64,000 bases of DNA from Isoptericola cucumis (GTDB lineage Bacteria; Actinomycetota; Actinomycetes; Actinomycetales; Cellulomonadaceae), in assembly GCF_014635665.1 (NCBI RefSeq), contig NZ_BMDG01000013.1, positions 62,001-126,000 on the forward strand, given 5' to 3'. This document shows, piece after piece, positions 16,289 to 24,854 of the stretch. A program made the translations under genes and the position numbers. Position 1 is the first letter of the stretch; every line of letters starts with the position of its first letter. The notes beneath the pieces are model-generated. The model did not search any database and was not told the DNA's origin. It saw only the letters and a program-made list of their open reading frames with translations.

Positions 16289-16293
16289 GACAA
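16264..16293 (-). promoter_or_regulatory. Predicted leaderless promoter of the Schlafen-type gene
   Basis: On the minus strand TTGTCG (16293-16288) is followed by an 18-base spacer and TAGAGT (16269-16264), then 6 bases and the ATG. This is the -35/-10 geometry and TANNNT-N6-start arrangement of actinobacterial leaderless genes. No usable Shine-Dalgarno is present. The palindrome covers the -10 and the spacer. Confidence 0.6.
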
Positions 16294-16295
16294 GG

Positions 16296-19082
16296 TCAGA
16301 GGTCGCCCTTGCGCTCCAGGTACCGCATCGCGACCCAGCCGATGGGTACGCGGCCCCAGTAGGTGACGACGCGGTACAGCATCGTCACGGAGAACGCGAT
16401 GGACGCCGGGATGCCGGCGGCGGTGAGGCCGGCGGTGAGCGCGCCCTCGACGCCGCCCAGGCCGCCGGGCGTCGGCACCAGGGCGCCCAGGGCGTTGCCG
16501 ACCAGGTAGATCACCGCGACGTCGACGAGGTTGAGCGACCGGCCGAACGCCGCCAGCGCCGCGTCGAAGGCCAGCACGTACCCGAGCGTCATCACGACGT
16601 TCCCGCCGAGCCCCAGCGCCAGGCGCGCCGGCTGGCCGAGCATCTGCGACAGCCGCGGCCACACCTGCTCCAGGGTGGGGCGGGCCTTCTCCCAGGCCCA
16701 GCGCCGGACGGCGGGCACGAGCAGCGTCGCGACGACCGCCAGCGCGACGCCCGTGATGGCGAGCAGCACCGTCGTCGACGGCAGCTCGATGAGGCCGCCG
16801 GAACCCGTGAGGATCGACAGGACCACCAGCAGCAGCACGGTGACGACAAACTGCGACACCTGCACCAGGGCGACCGTCGCGACCGCCATCGGCATGGCCA
16901 CGCCGCGCCGCGTCAGCATGCGCAGGTTGAGCGCCGCGGGACCGATCCCGGCGGGCGCGGCGAGGGCCACGAACGACCCGGCCATCTGCGTGAGCGTGGC
17001 CCGCCACAACGGCAGCTTCTCCGGGGAGAACGCGGAGAACGTGAGGGCCGCGCCGAACCAGGTGACCGCCCCGAACGCGAACGACGCCGCCACCCACCAG
17101 GGGTTCGCCGCCGCGATCGACGCCGCGATCTCCTCGAAGTTCATCGTCGTGACGATCACGGCGACGGCGACGATCGTCAGCGTCACCATGATGATCGTGC
17201 GGGCGCCGAACCGGGTGATGTTCTGCGGCTGGACGTCCGCCTGCGGCAGCCGCGCCACCAGGGCCTCGCGGAGCTCGTCGAGCAGGCCCTTGGCCCGCCG
17301 CACCTCGACCCGGGTGGCCGGCGGGAGCGCGATCGTCTGCAGCAGCGGCCCGATCGCGGCGATGTCCTCGTCCGGCAGCGCGCGCACGGCGGAGGCGAGC
17401 GCCCGCTCCGCCCCGACGCGCAGGGCGAGCAGCGCGAGCATCTGCGTGAGGTCGAGGCGGCGGGACAGCACGGACGACGCGATCTCGCCCAGCTCCCACC
17501 CCGTGAGCCACACGTGCGGGTCGCCGTGCGCGTCGTGGTGCACCAGCAGCACGTCGGGGGTCAGCGCGTGGTGCGTGAGCCCGGCCTCGTGCGCGCGCCG
17601 CAGCTGCTCCCACGCCTGGGCGAGGATGGCGTCGCCGCGCTCGCCGGCGAGCAGCTCGTCGGACGCGTCGCGCAGGGACACCGCGTCGGCGGCGTGCTCC
17701 TGCACCATGACGACCGAGTCGTCGGCGATACCGATGCCCTCGAGGCGCGGGGTGCGCACGCCCGCGGCCGTGGCGGCGTACGACAGCAGGGCGATGCGCT
17801 CGGCCGCGGCCTTGAGGGAGATCGCGGTGCGCCCCTCGATGCCGCGCAGCCGCAGGGCCCGCCAGGCGCGGGTGAGCGTGCCGATGACGTGCCGGTCGCC
17901 GTCGAGCACGACCACGTCCCGGCGTCGTCCGTCGCCCGTGAACATGGCGTACACGCGGTTGTCGCCGGAGCGCGTGAGGGCGAGGGCGGCCGGGTCGGCG
18001 GGGGAGTCGTCGGGGAGGTCGTCCGCGTGGCCCGGGGCGTCCTCGTCGCCGGTGCGCCCGAGGGCGTCCATCGTCTCCCCGGCGCGGGCGTCGTCGGCCG
18101 GGTCGACCGGGGTCACCAGCCCGCCCGCGGTGTCGTAGGAGGCGATGGTGTCGACGTGGACCGGGCCCGAGAACCCGCCGGCCCCGGCGTCCTCGTCGTC
18201 CGTGGCGGCGGCGTCGTCCTCGTCGGGCACGTGGTCGGCGGCGGCGACGGCGGTGGCCGAGTCGCGCACCCGCACCAGCAGGGTCGGCCGGAAGCCGGCC
18301 CGGCGGACGGCGGAGACGAGGTCGGCGCCGTAGGCCCGCTCGCTGCGGACCCCGGACACGTACTGGACGGTCTGGCCGGCCAGGCGGCCCAGCAGCAGCG
18401 CGACCAGGATCCCCGGCAGGGAGACCTGCCCGGTGATGAGCACGATGAACAGGGCCAGGTACAGCACGTTCCACGACCAGCGCACCGTGCGGCGGCGGGT
18501 GCGCGGGCCCGCGGTGGTGAGCAGCCCGGCGATCGCCGCGACGTAGCCGGGGATCGTCAGCAGCCACTCCCCGTCGCGGCGCACCGACAGGCCGCGGATC
18601 AGCTCGTCGCTGCCGAAGGCGGAGATCATCACGACCGTCAGGACGCCCAGCAGCAGGCCCAGCGCCGCGCCGCAGATGGACTCGACGACCTGCCGGCCCA
18701 GGCGGCGCACGCCGAGCTCCACGAGCACGGCCACCGGGACGAACAGGGTGACCATGCCCTCCAGCACCGCGACCGGGATGAACAGGATGCGCGCCAGGAG
18801 GGTGTTGAAGGTCTGCACGTCCTGCGTGACGCCCTCGGTGGTGGCGTGCGCGACCACGGACAGCACCAGCACCAGCGCGATCCCGAGCGCGCTGGTCACC
18901 ATCCCGAGCATGTCGGAGGGGTGCCGCACGCGCGGCTCCGGGGTGTCGACGACGCGCACGAGGTCGTGGTCGGCGTCGCGGCCCGGGACGTCCCGTCCCA
19001 GCAGGGCCTGCAGCGGGCCTGTCGGGGGAGCCGGGTCCTGCGACGGATCGCGCGAGGGACCCGCGGCGCTCGCTCCGGACAT
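16296..19082 (-). CDS. Flippase-like (lysyl-PG synthase TM family) membrane protein with embedded pseudokinase domain
   Basis: A 928-residue membrane protein in three parts. Part one (about 60-230) has several transmembrane helices, starting MLGMVTSALGIALVLVLSVV. Part two (about 235-620) is cytosolic: an acidic Asp/Ala linker and a protein-kinase-like region. In it the HRDxxxxN loop reads HHALTPDVLL and DFG reads TGWELG, so the catalytic aspartates are missing. Part three (about 630-925) is the YbhN/MprF-like lysylphosphatidylglycerol synthase TM domain, with ITRFGARTIIMVTLTI and the motif GALVPTPGGLGGVEGALTAG. The protein has no aminoacyl-transfer domain, so it is a flippase-type member and not an MprF synthase. 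The lipid or polymer substrate is unknown. Its start codon lies beside direct repeats shared with the peptide ABC operon promoter region. Confidence 0.8.
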   Translation of the reverse strand: MSGASAAGPSRDPSQDPAPPTGPLQALLGRDVPGRDADHDLVRVVDTPEPRVRHPSDMLGMVTSALGIALVLVLSVVAHATTEGVTQDVQTFNTLLARILFIPVAVLEGMVTLFVPVAVLVELGVRRLGRQVVESICGAALGLLLGVLTVVMISAFGSDELIRGLSVRRDGEWLLTIPGYVAAIAGLLTTAGPRTRRRTVRWSWNVLYLALFIVLITGQVSLPGILVALLLGRLAGQTVQYVSGVRSERAYGADLVSAVRRAGFRPTLLVRVRDSATAVAAADHVPDEDDAAATDDEDAGAGGFSGPVHVDTIASYDTAGGLVTPVDPADDARAGETMDALGRTGDEDAPGHADDLPDDSPADPAALALTRSGDNRVYAMFTGDGRRRDVVVLDGDRHVIGTLTRAWRALRLRGIEGRTAISLKAAAERIALLSYAATAAGVRTPRLEGIGIADDSVVMVQEHAADAVSLRDASDELLAGERGDAILAQAWEQLRRAHEAGLTHHALTPDVLLVHHDAHGDPHVWLTGWELGEIASSVLSRRLDLTQMLALLALRVGAERALASAVRALPDEDIAAIGPLLQTIALPPATRVEVRRAKGLLDELREALVARLPQADVQPQNITRFGARTIIMVTLTIVAVAVIVTTMNFEEIAASIAAANPWWVAASFAFGAVTWFGAALTFSAFSPEKLPLWRATLTQMAGSFVALAAPAGIGPAALNLRMLTRRGVAMPMAVATVALVQVSQFVVTVLLLVVLSILTGSGGLIELPSTTVLLAITGVALAVVATLLVPAVRRWAWEKARPTLEQVWPRLSQMLGQPARLALGLGGNVVMTLGYVLAFDAALAAFGRSLNLVDVAVIYLVGNALGALVPTPGGLGGVEGALTAGLTAAGIPASIAFSVTMLYRVVTYWGRVPIGWVAMRYLERKGDL

Positions 19083-19084
19083 GT

Positions 19085-19144
19085 CGGTGAGTCTAGGTGG
19101 TATGGGGCCGCCCGGCCTGTGACATCCGGTGAGTCGCGGTGGTA
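19085..19144. repeat. Pair of 18-bp direct repeats, 42 bp apart, in a divergent promoter region
   Basis: CGGTGAGTCTAGGTGGTA (19085-19102) and CGGTGAGTCGCGGTGGTA (19127-19144) match at 16 of 18 positions. Their start-to-start distance of 42 bases is four helical turns. They lie 3 bases upstream of the flippase-like gene's ATG and within the 209-base gap before the ABC substrate-binding gene. They may be regulator half-sites; the binding protein is unknown. Confidence 0.6.
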
Positions 19145-19291
19145 GGTTCCCCCATCACGATGCGATCACGAGTCCGGCTGTGACCGGCGACCGTGACCTG
19201 CGCGACACTGCGGTGTGCTAGAAACGCCCGCATCGTGGCCTGGGCGATGGCGTCGATGCTGTGGCCCGTCAGAAGAAGGGGACCCCCGAAG

Positions 19292-20929
19292 ATGAGTGCG
19301 ATCCGAGCCTCACGAAGGCTGCTCGCCGGTACCGCCGGCGCGGCGGCCGTAGCACTGGCACTGACCGCCTGCGGCGGCGGCGGGAACGACGGCGGTGACG
19401 GCGGAGGCGGCGGAGAGTCGCTGACCATCGGCACCACCGACAAGGTGACGTCGCTGGACCCGGCGGGAGCGTACGACAACGGCTCGCTCGCCGTGATGCT
19501 CCAGGTCTACCCGTTCCTCATGAACAACCCGCAGGGCAGCTCCGAGGTGGAGCCGGACATCGCGGAGTCGGCGGAGTTCACCTCGCCCAAGGAGTACACG
19601 GTCAAGCTCAAGCCGGGCCTGAAGTACTCCAACGGCAACGACCTGACCTCGTCCGACGTGAAGTTCACGTTCGACCGTCAGCTCAAGATCGCGGACGAGA
19701 ACGGCCCGTCGTCGCTGCTCCAGAACCTGGAGAAGGTCGAGACGCCCGACGAGACCACGGCCGTCTTCCACCTCAAGCAGCCGAACGACCAGACGTTCCC
19801 GCAGATCCTGTCGACCAGCGCGGGCCCGATCGTGGACGAGGACGTCTTCTCGCCCGACGAGCTCACCCCGGACCAGGAGATCGTCGACGGCGACGCCTTC
19901 GCCGGCCAGTACAAGATCACGAGCTACTCCCTGAACGAGCTCATCGCATACGAGGCGTACGAGGGTTACGAGGGCCTGCTCGGCGCCCCGAAGACCCCCA
20001 AGGTCAACGTCAAGTACTTCACCGACTCGTCCAACCTCAAGCTCGAGGTGCAGGACGGCTCCGTCGACGTCGCGTGGCGCTCGCTGTCGCCCACCGACAT
20101 CGAGGACCTGGGCGGCGACGACTCCGTCAAGGTCGTCAAGGGCCCGGGCGGCGAGATCCGCTACATCACGTTCAACTTCGACTCGCAGCCGTTCGGCGCG
20201 AGCCAGCCGGAGGCCGACGAGAAGAAGGCGCTCGCCGTCCGCCAGGCCGTGGCGCACCTGATCGACCGCGAGGCCATCGCCGAGCAGGTCTACAAGGGCA
20301 CCTACACGCCGCTGTACTCCTTCGTGCCCGAGGGCCTGACCGGTGCCACCGAGCCCCTCAAGGAGATGTACGGCGACGGCGAGGGCGGCCCGGACGCGGA
20401 CGCGGCGAAGAAGGTGCTCGCGGACGCGGGCGTCACGGAGCCGGTCGAGCTCAGCCTGCAGTACTCGAACGACCACTACGGCCCGTCGTCGGGCGACGAG
20501 TACGCGCTCATCAAGGACCAGCTCGAGGAGAGCGGCCTGTTCAAGGTGAACCTGCAGACCACCGAGTGGGTGCAGTACTCCAAGGACCGCACGTCCGACG
20601 TCTACCCGGCCTACCAGCTCGGCTGGTTCCCGGACTACTCCGACGCGGACAACTACCTCTCGCCGTTCTTCATCGAGGGCAACTTCCTCGACAACAACTA
20701 CTCGAACCCCGCGATCGACAAGCTGATCAAGCAGCAGGCCGTGACGCCCGACGCGGAGGAGCGCACGGCGCTCATCGAGCAGATCCAGGAGGAGGAGGCG
20801 AAGGACCTGTCCACCGTCCCCTACCTGCAGGGTGACCAGGTGGCGGTCGTCGGTTCCGGCGTCACCGGCGCCGAGGACACGCTCGACGCGTCGTTCAAGT
20901 TCCGCTACGGCGCGCTGGCCAAGGGCTGA
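19292..20929 (+). CDS. ABC transporter substrate-binding lipoprotein (SBP family 5, peptide/oligopeptide)
   Basis: The extracytoplasmic receptor of the adjacent importer, 545 residues. The signal sequence ends in the lipobox LALTAC (Cys near residue 26), so it is lipid-anchored to the outer face of the membrane, followed by a Gly/Asp-rich flexible spacer. The SBP_bac_5 fold begins at LTIGTTDKVTSLDPAGAYDN. It includes DVKFTFDRQLKIADENG and RYITFNFDSQPFG, and the family motif RQAVAHLIDREAIAEQVYKG near residue 325. Such proteins bind peptides, some nickel or opines; the ligand is not determinable. ATG 19292 is used: upstream in-frame codons lack a signal peptide and GAAGGGGA precedes this ATG. 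First gene of a four-gene operon. Confidence 0.93.
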   Translation: MSAIRASRRLLAGTAGAAAVALALTACGGGGNDGGDGGGGGESLTIGTTDKVTSLDPAGAYDNGSLAVMLQVYPFLMNNPQGSSEVEPDIAESAEFTSPKEYTVKLKPGLKYSNGNDLTSSDVKFTFDRQLKIADENGPSSLLQNLEKVETPDETTAVFHLKQPNDQTFPQILSTSAGPIVDEDVFSPDELTPDQEIVDGDAFAGQYKITSYSLNELIAYEAYEGYEGLLGAPKTPKVNVKYFTDSSNLKLEVQDGSVDVAWRSLSPTDIEDLGGDDSVKVVKGPGGEIRYITFNFDSQPFGASQPEADEKKALAVRQAVAHLIDREAIAEQVYKGTYTPLYSFVPEGLTGATEPLKEMYGDGEGGPDADAAKKVLADAGVTEPVELSLQYSNDHYGPSSGDEYALIKDQLEESGLFKVNLQTTEWVQYSKDRTSDVYPAYQLGWFPDYSDADNYLSPFFIEGNFLDNNYSNPAIDKLIKQQAVTPDAEERTALIEQIQEEEAKDLSTVPYLQGDQVAVVGSGVTGAEDTLDASFKFRYGALAKG

Positions 20930-20938
20930 TCCTGCCCC

Positions 20939-21982
20939 GTGGCCTCGCGTAGCTCGGCAGGAAGCGCACTGGGACGCTACATCCTGGTGCGCTTCCTGCT
21001 CATCATCCCCACCGTGTTCATCCTGGTCACCACCGTCTTCGTGCTCATGCGCGCGACGGGTGACCCGATCACCGCCGCACTGGGCGGGCGCCTGACGCCC
21101 GACCAGCTCGCCGAGCGGATCCACGCCGCCGGCTACGACCGGCCGATCCTCGTGCAGTACTGGGAGTACCTCACCGGCATCTTCACCGGTGACTTCGGCA
21201 CCACGATCAGCGACAACCGTCCCGTGATCGAGGTCCTGTCCCAGTACGGGACGGCCACCCTCGAGCTGGCGACCTACGCCGTGATCGTCGCCCTGCTGCT
21301 GGGCGTCCCGTTCGGGATGGTCGGCGGCTACTTCCGCGACCGGCTCCCCGACGCCGTCCTGCGCATCCTCGCGATCCTCGCCTACGCGACCCCGGTCTTC
21401 TTCGCCGGCCTCCTGCTCAAGCTCGTCTTCTCGGTGTGGCTGGGCTGGTTCCCCGTGGCGGGCAGGGTGTCCACCGACGGCGAGATCGAGATGCAGATCG
21501 CCGGGGCGGACTCCGGCTTCATGCTGGTCGACGCCTTCGCCACCGGTGACCCCGCCGTGGTCCTCGACGTGGTCTCGCACGCCGTGCTGCCCGCCGCCGC
21601 GCTGGGCCTGCTCACCGCCGGCGTGTTCCTGCGGCTCGTGCGCACCAACATGATCGGCACGCTCGGCGCCGACTACATCGACGCCGCCCGCTCGCGCGGC
21701 GTCGGTGAGCGCCGGCTCGTCACCAAGCACGCGTGGCGGCCCGCGCTGATCCCGATCATCACGGTCGCCGGCATGCAGATCGCGATGCTCCTGGTGGGCG
21801 CCGTGCTCACCGAGACGACGTTCGAGTGGCGCGGGCTGGGCTTCCAGCTCGCCGAGTACCTGCAGGCGCGCGACTTCGTGGCCGTGCAGGGGATCGTCGT
21901 GCTGATGGCCGTCGTCGTCGCCGTGACGAACTTCCTGGTCGACATCATCGCGGCCCTGGTCGACCCGAGGGTGAGGTACTGA
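20939..21982 (+). CDS. ABC transporter permease, DppB/OppB type
   Basis: The first membrane subunit of the peptide importer, 347 residues and about six transmembrane helices. It begins with LGRYILVRFLLIIPTVFILVTTVFVLMR, and after the periplasmic loop has the family sequence YDRPILVQYWEYLTGIFTGDFGTTI. The EAA-type cytoplasmic loop, which contacts the ATPase, reads DYIDAARSRGVGERRLVTKH (about 243-262). It starts at GTG 20939, 9 bases after the substrate-binding gene, and its stop overlaps the next permease by one base (TGATG). The partner is DppC at 21982. Confidence 0.92.
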   Translation: MASRSSAGSALGRYILVRFLLIIPTVFILVTTVFVLMRATGDPITAALGGRLTPDQLAERIHAAGYDRPILVQYWEYLTGIFTGDFGTTISDNRPVIEVLSQYGTATLELATYAVIVALLLGVPFGMVGGYFRDRLPDAVLRILAILAYATPVFFAGLLLKLVFSVWLGWFPVAGRVSTDGEIEMQIAGADSGFMLVDAFATGDPAVVLDVVSHAVLPAAALGLLTAGVFLRLVRTNMIGTLGADYIDAARSRGVGERRLVTKHAWRPALIPIITVAGMQIAMLLVGAVLTETTFEWRGLGFQLAEYLQARDFVAVQGIVVLMAVVVAVTNFLVDIIAALVDPRVRY

Positions 21983-23067
21983 TGACCGCACCGGAGATCG
22001 CCGGCGCCGAGGCGTCCGGCGCCGCTGCCGCAGCCCCCGAGCACCTCGAGGGCCGGGGCGCCTGGTTCAAGAAGCTGCCCGTGGTGCACCAGCTGCGCCA
22101 GAGCGTGGGGCTGCAGCGCGGGATGCTGATCGCGGGCCTCGTGCTCACGGCCGGGTTCGTGCTGGTGGCCGTGCTCTCGCCCGTGCTGGCCCCGTTCGGC
22201 TGGTCGCAGCTGCGGGACCTGGACGGCGCGTTCGGCGCCCAGCAGCCGCCGTCGGCCGAGCACTGGTTCGGCACCACCGTCGGCGGGTACGACGTGCTGT
22301 CCCGCGTCGTGTGGGGCGCGCGCACGGCGCTGCTCGTGGTGGTCGTCGCGGTGGCGTCCTCGATCGTCGTGGGCGTGCTGCTCGGCCTCGTGTCCGGGTA
22401 CTTCGGCGGCTGGCTCGACCGCATGCTCGTGGTGGTCGCCGACGCCATCTACGCGTTCCCGTCCCTGCTGCTCGCGATCCTGCTCGCCATCGTCATCTCG
22501 GGCGGGCAGTCGAGCATGTGGGGCGGCATCTTCGCGGCCGCGCTGTCCATCACCGTGGTGTTCGTACCGCAGTACTTCCGGGTGGTGCGCGCCGAGGTGG
22601 TGCGGGTCAAGCAGGAGGCGTTCGTCGACTCGGCGCGCGTGCTCGGCACCGGTCACTGGCGCATCATGACGCGTCACGTGCTGCGCAACTCCACGCGCAC
22701 GCTGCCGCTGATCATCACCCTCAACGCGTCGGAGGCGATCCTCACGCTCGCGGGCCTCGGCTTCCTCGGCTTCGGCATCGAGCCGACCGCGGCGGCCGAG
22801 TGGGGGTACGACCTGCAGCGCGCGGTCGCGGACGTCACGTCCGGCATCTGGTGGACGGCGCTCTTCCCCGGCCTGGCGATCGTCATGGCCGCGATGGGCA
22901 TGACGCTCATGGGTGAGTCGCTCAACGACCTGTCCGACCCGCGCCTGCGGTCCCGGGCCCGCTCCCGGAAGGTCGCGGGGGCGGTCGCCGCGACGTCGGT
23001 CGAGGCGGACACGTCCGTCGCGCCCGTCGACACCGCCGAGCCGAAGCAGAAGGGGGACGACGCATGA
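21982..23067 (+). CDS. ABC transporter permease, DppC/OppC type
   Basis: The second membrane subunit, 361 residues. It has an N-terminal cytoplasmic segment of about 45 residues, one helix (MLIAGLVLTAGFVLVAVLSP), an OppC_N-like loop (SAEHWFGTTVGGYDVLSRVVWG) and five further helices. The EAA loop is FVDSARVLGTGHWRIMTRHV (about 213-232), followed by LNASEAILTLAGLGFLGFG. A long hydrophilic C-terminal tail ends the protein. ATG 21982 is taken because it overlaps the dppB-like stop (TGATG); an earlier in-frame start would lie inside that gene. Its stop overlaps the ATPase gene as ATGA. Confidence 0.92.
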   Translation: MTAPEIAGAEASGAAAAAPEHLEGRGAWFKKLPVVHQLRQSVGLQRGMLIAGLVLTAGFVLVAVLSPVLAPFGWSQLRDLDGAFGAQQPPSAEHWFGTTVGGYDVLSRVVWGARTALLVVVVAVASSIVVGVLLGLVSGYFGGWLDRMLVVVADAIYAFPSLLLAILLAIVISGGQSSMWGGIFAAALSITVVFVPQYFRVVRAEVVRVKQEAFVDSARVLGTGHWRIMTRHVLRNSTRTLPLIITLNASEAILTLAGLGFLGFGIEPTAAAEWGYDLQRAVADVTSGIWWTALFPGLAIVMAAMGMTLMGESLNDLSDPRLRSRARSRKVAGAVAATSVEADTSVAPVDTAEPKQKGDDA

Positions 23068-24746
23068 GCGCCGTCGCGACGATCACCGACCTGGCGGTCT
23101 CCTTCGCCACGGACGCCGGCCCGGTGCGCGCCGTCGACGGCGTGAGCCTCGACGTGCAGCCGGGCGAGGTGCTCGCCGTCGTCGGCGAGTCCGGGTCGGG
23201 CAAGACCGTGACGGCGAAGACGATCCTCGGCCTCCTGCCGGCCACCGCCACCACCCGCGGCGCCGTCGTGCTGACCGGCCGCGACGGCCGCACGACCGAC
23301 GTCATCAACGTGCCCCCGGCGCAGCTGCGCGCGGCGCGCGGGCGCGACGTCGCGATGGTGTTCCAGGAGCCGTCGAGCGTGCTCAACCCCGTCTACACGG
23401 TGGGGTGGCAGATCGCCGAGGGCCTCCGGGCGCACGGCGACGTGTCGAAGAAGGAGGCGCGGGCCCGGGCCGTCGAGGTGCTGCGGACCGTCGGGATCCC
23501 CGACCCGGAGCATCGGGTCGACCACTACCCGCACCAGTTCTCGGGCGGCCAGAAGCAGCGCATCGTCATCGCGATGGCGCTGGTGCTCGACCCGAGCCTC
23601 ATCGTCGCCGACGAGCCCACCACGGCGCTCGACGTCACCGTGCAGGCCGAGATCCTCGACCTGCTGCGCACGCTGCGCGACGAGACGGGCACGGCGATCG
23701 TCCTCATCACCCACAACATGGGCGTGGTGGCCGACCTGGCCGACCGCGTCGCGGTGATGTACCAGGGCAAGCTCGTGGAGCAGGCGCCGGTCGGCGACCT
23801 GTTCGCCGACCCGCAGGCCGACTACACGAAGGCGCTGCTCAAGGCCGTGCCGAAGATCGGCGAGGGCCGGGCCCGGGCGGCCGAGCGTGCCGCGGCACGG
23901 ACCGAGGAGTGGAAGGCCGGCGAGCCGGTCGTCGAGGCCGACGGCCTGACGATCACGTACCCGGGCCGCTTCCGCCAGCCGGCGTTCACCGCGGTCGACC
24001 ACGTCTCCCTGCAGATCCGGCCGGGCGAGGTGCTGGGCCTGGTGGGCGAGTCCGGGTCGGGCAAGACGACGATCGCGCGGGCCATCGCGGGCCTCACCCC
24101 CGTGTCCGACGGGTCGCTGAAGGTGCTCGGCACCCAGATGCGCGGGGCGAAGGGCCGGCAGCTCAAGGGGATGCGCCCGCGCCTGGGCTTCGTCTTCCAG
24201 GACCCGGCCACGTCGTTCAACCCGCTGCTGACCATCGCCGAGTGCGTGGCCGAGCCGCTGGTCGTGCACGGCAGGTTCGCGTCGCCGGAGGCGGCGCGGG
24301 GCCGGGTGGACGAGCTGCTCGAGGCCGTCCAGCTCCCGCGCAGCTACGGCGACCGGTTCCCGCACGAGCTCTCGGGCGGGCAGCGCCAGCGCGCGTCGCT
24401 CGCGCGCGGGCTTGCGCTCGACCCGGAGCTGCTCATCGCGGACGAGCCGACGTCGGCGCTCGACGTGTCGGTGCAGGCCCGCGTGCTGGAGCTGTTCTCC
24501 GAGCTGCAGCGCGAGCTGGGCTTCGCGTGCCTGTTCGTGTCGCACGACCTCGCCGTCGTGGACCTCCTCGCCGACCGCATCGCGGTGCTGTACCGCGGCG
24601 AGCTGGTCGAGGAGGGCATCGGCGAGCAGGTGCTCGGCAGCCCGCACGAGGACTACACGCGGCGCCTGCTGGCGTCGCTGCCCGTACCGGACCCGGTGGC
24701 CCAGGCCGAGCGTCGCGAGGCGCTGCGCGTCCTGCACGCGGGCTGA
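23064..24746 (+). CDS. ABC transporter ATP-binding protein, fused DppD-DppF type
   Basis: The energising subunit of the importer, 560 residues with two complete nucleotide-binding domains in one chain. Domain 1 (about 1-260) has Walker A GESGSGKTVTAKT, signature FSGGQKQRIVIAM and Walker B LIVADEPTTALD. Domain 2 (about 290-545) has GESGSGKTTIARA, LSGGQRQRASLAR and LLIADEPTSALD. One protein therefore replaces the separate DppD and DppF of enteric bacteria. This is the last gene of the operon: it overlaps the permease by 4 bases and is followed 16 bases later by a long hairpin. Confidence 0.95.
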   Translation: MSAVATITDLAVSFATDAGPVRAVDGVSLDVQPGEVLAVVGESGSGKTVTAKTILGLLPATATTRGAVVLTGRDGRTTDVINVPPAQLRAARGRDVAMVFQEPSSVLNPVYTVGWQIAEGLRAHGDVSKKEARARAVEVLRTVGIPDPEHRVDHYPHQFSGGQKQRIVIAMALVLDPSLIVADEPTTALDVTVQAEILDLLRTLRDETGTAIVLITHNMGVVADLADRVAVMYQGKLVEQAPVGDLFADPQADYTKALLKAVPKIGEGRARAAERAAARTEEWKAGEPVVEADGLTITYPGRFRQPAFTAVDHVSLQIRPGEVLGLVGESGSGKTTIARAIAGLTPVSDGSLKVLGTQMRGAKGRQLKGMRPRLGFVFQDPATSFNPLLTIAECVAEPLVVHGRFASPEAARGRVDELLEAVQLPRSYGDRFPHELSGGQRQRASLARGLALDPELLIADEPTSALDVSVQARVLELFSELQRELGFACLFVSHDLAVVDLLADRIAVLYRGELVEEGIGEQVLGSPHEDYTRRLLASLPVPDPVAQAERREALRVLHAG

Positions 24747-24762
24747 GCGGTCCCCGCCCCCA

Positions 24763-24827
24763 GCAACGTGCGTGCTGACTCGATCCTCGAACAGCACCTT
24801 TGAGGATCGAGTCAGCACGCACGTTGC
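24763..24827. terminator. Long hairpin A: 26-bp perfect arms with a 13-base loop
   Basis: 24763-24788 pairs perfectly with 24802-24827 (the arm starts GCAACGTG and ends GATCCTC); the loop is 24789-24801. It lies between convergent genes, the peptide ABC operon and the CPBP gene, and probably terminates both. The stem is far longer than needed for termination and has no T-tract. Compare the similar elements at 47389 and 55002. Confidence 0.85.
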
Positions 24828-24854
24828 CGTCTCGGGGCGGGCGTCTGTGGCCGG

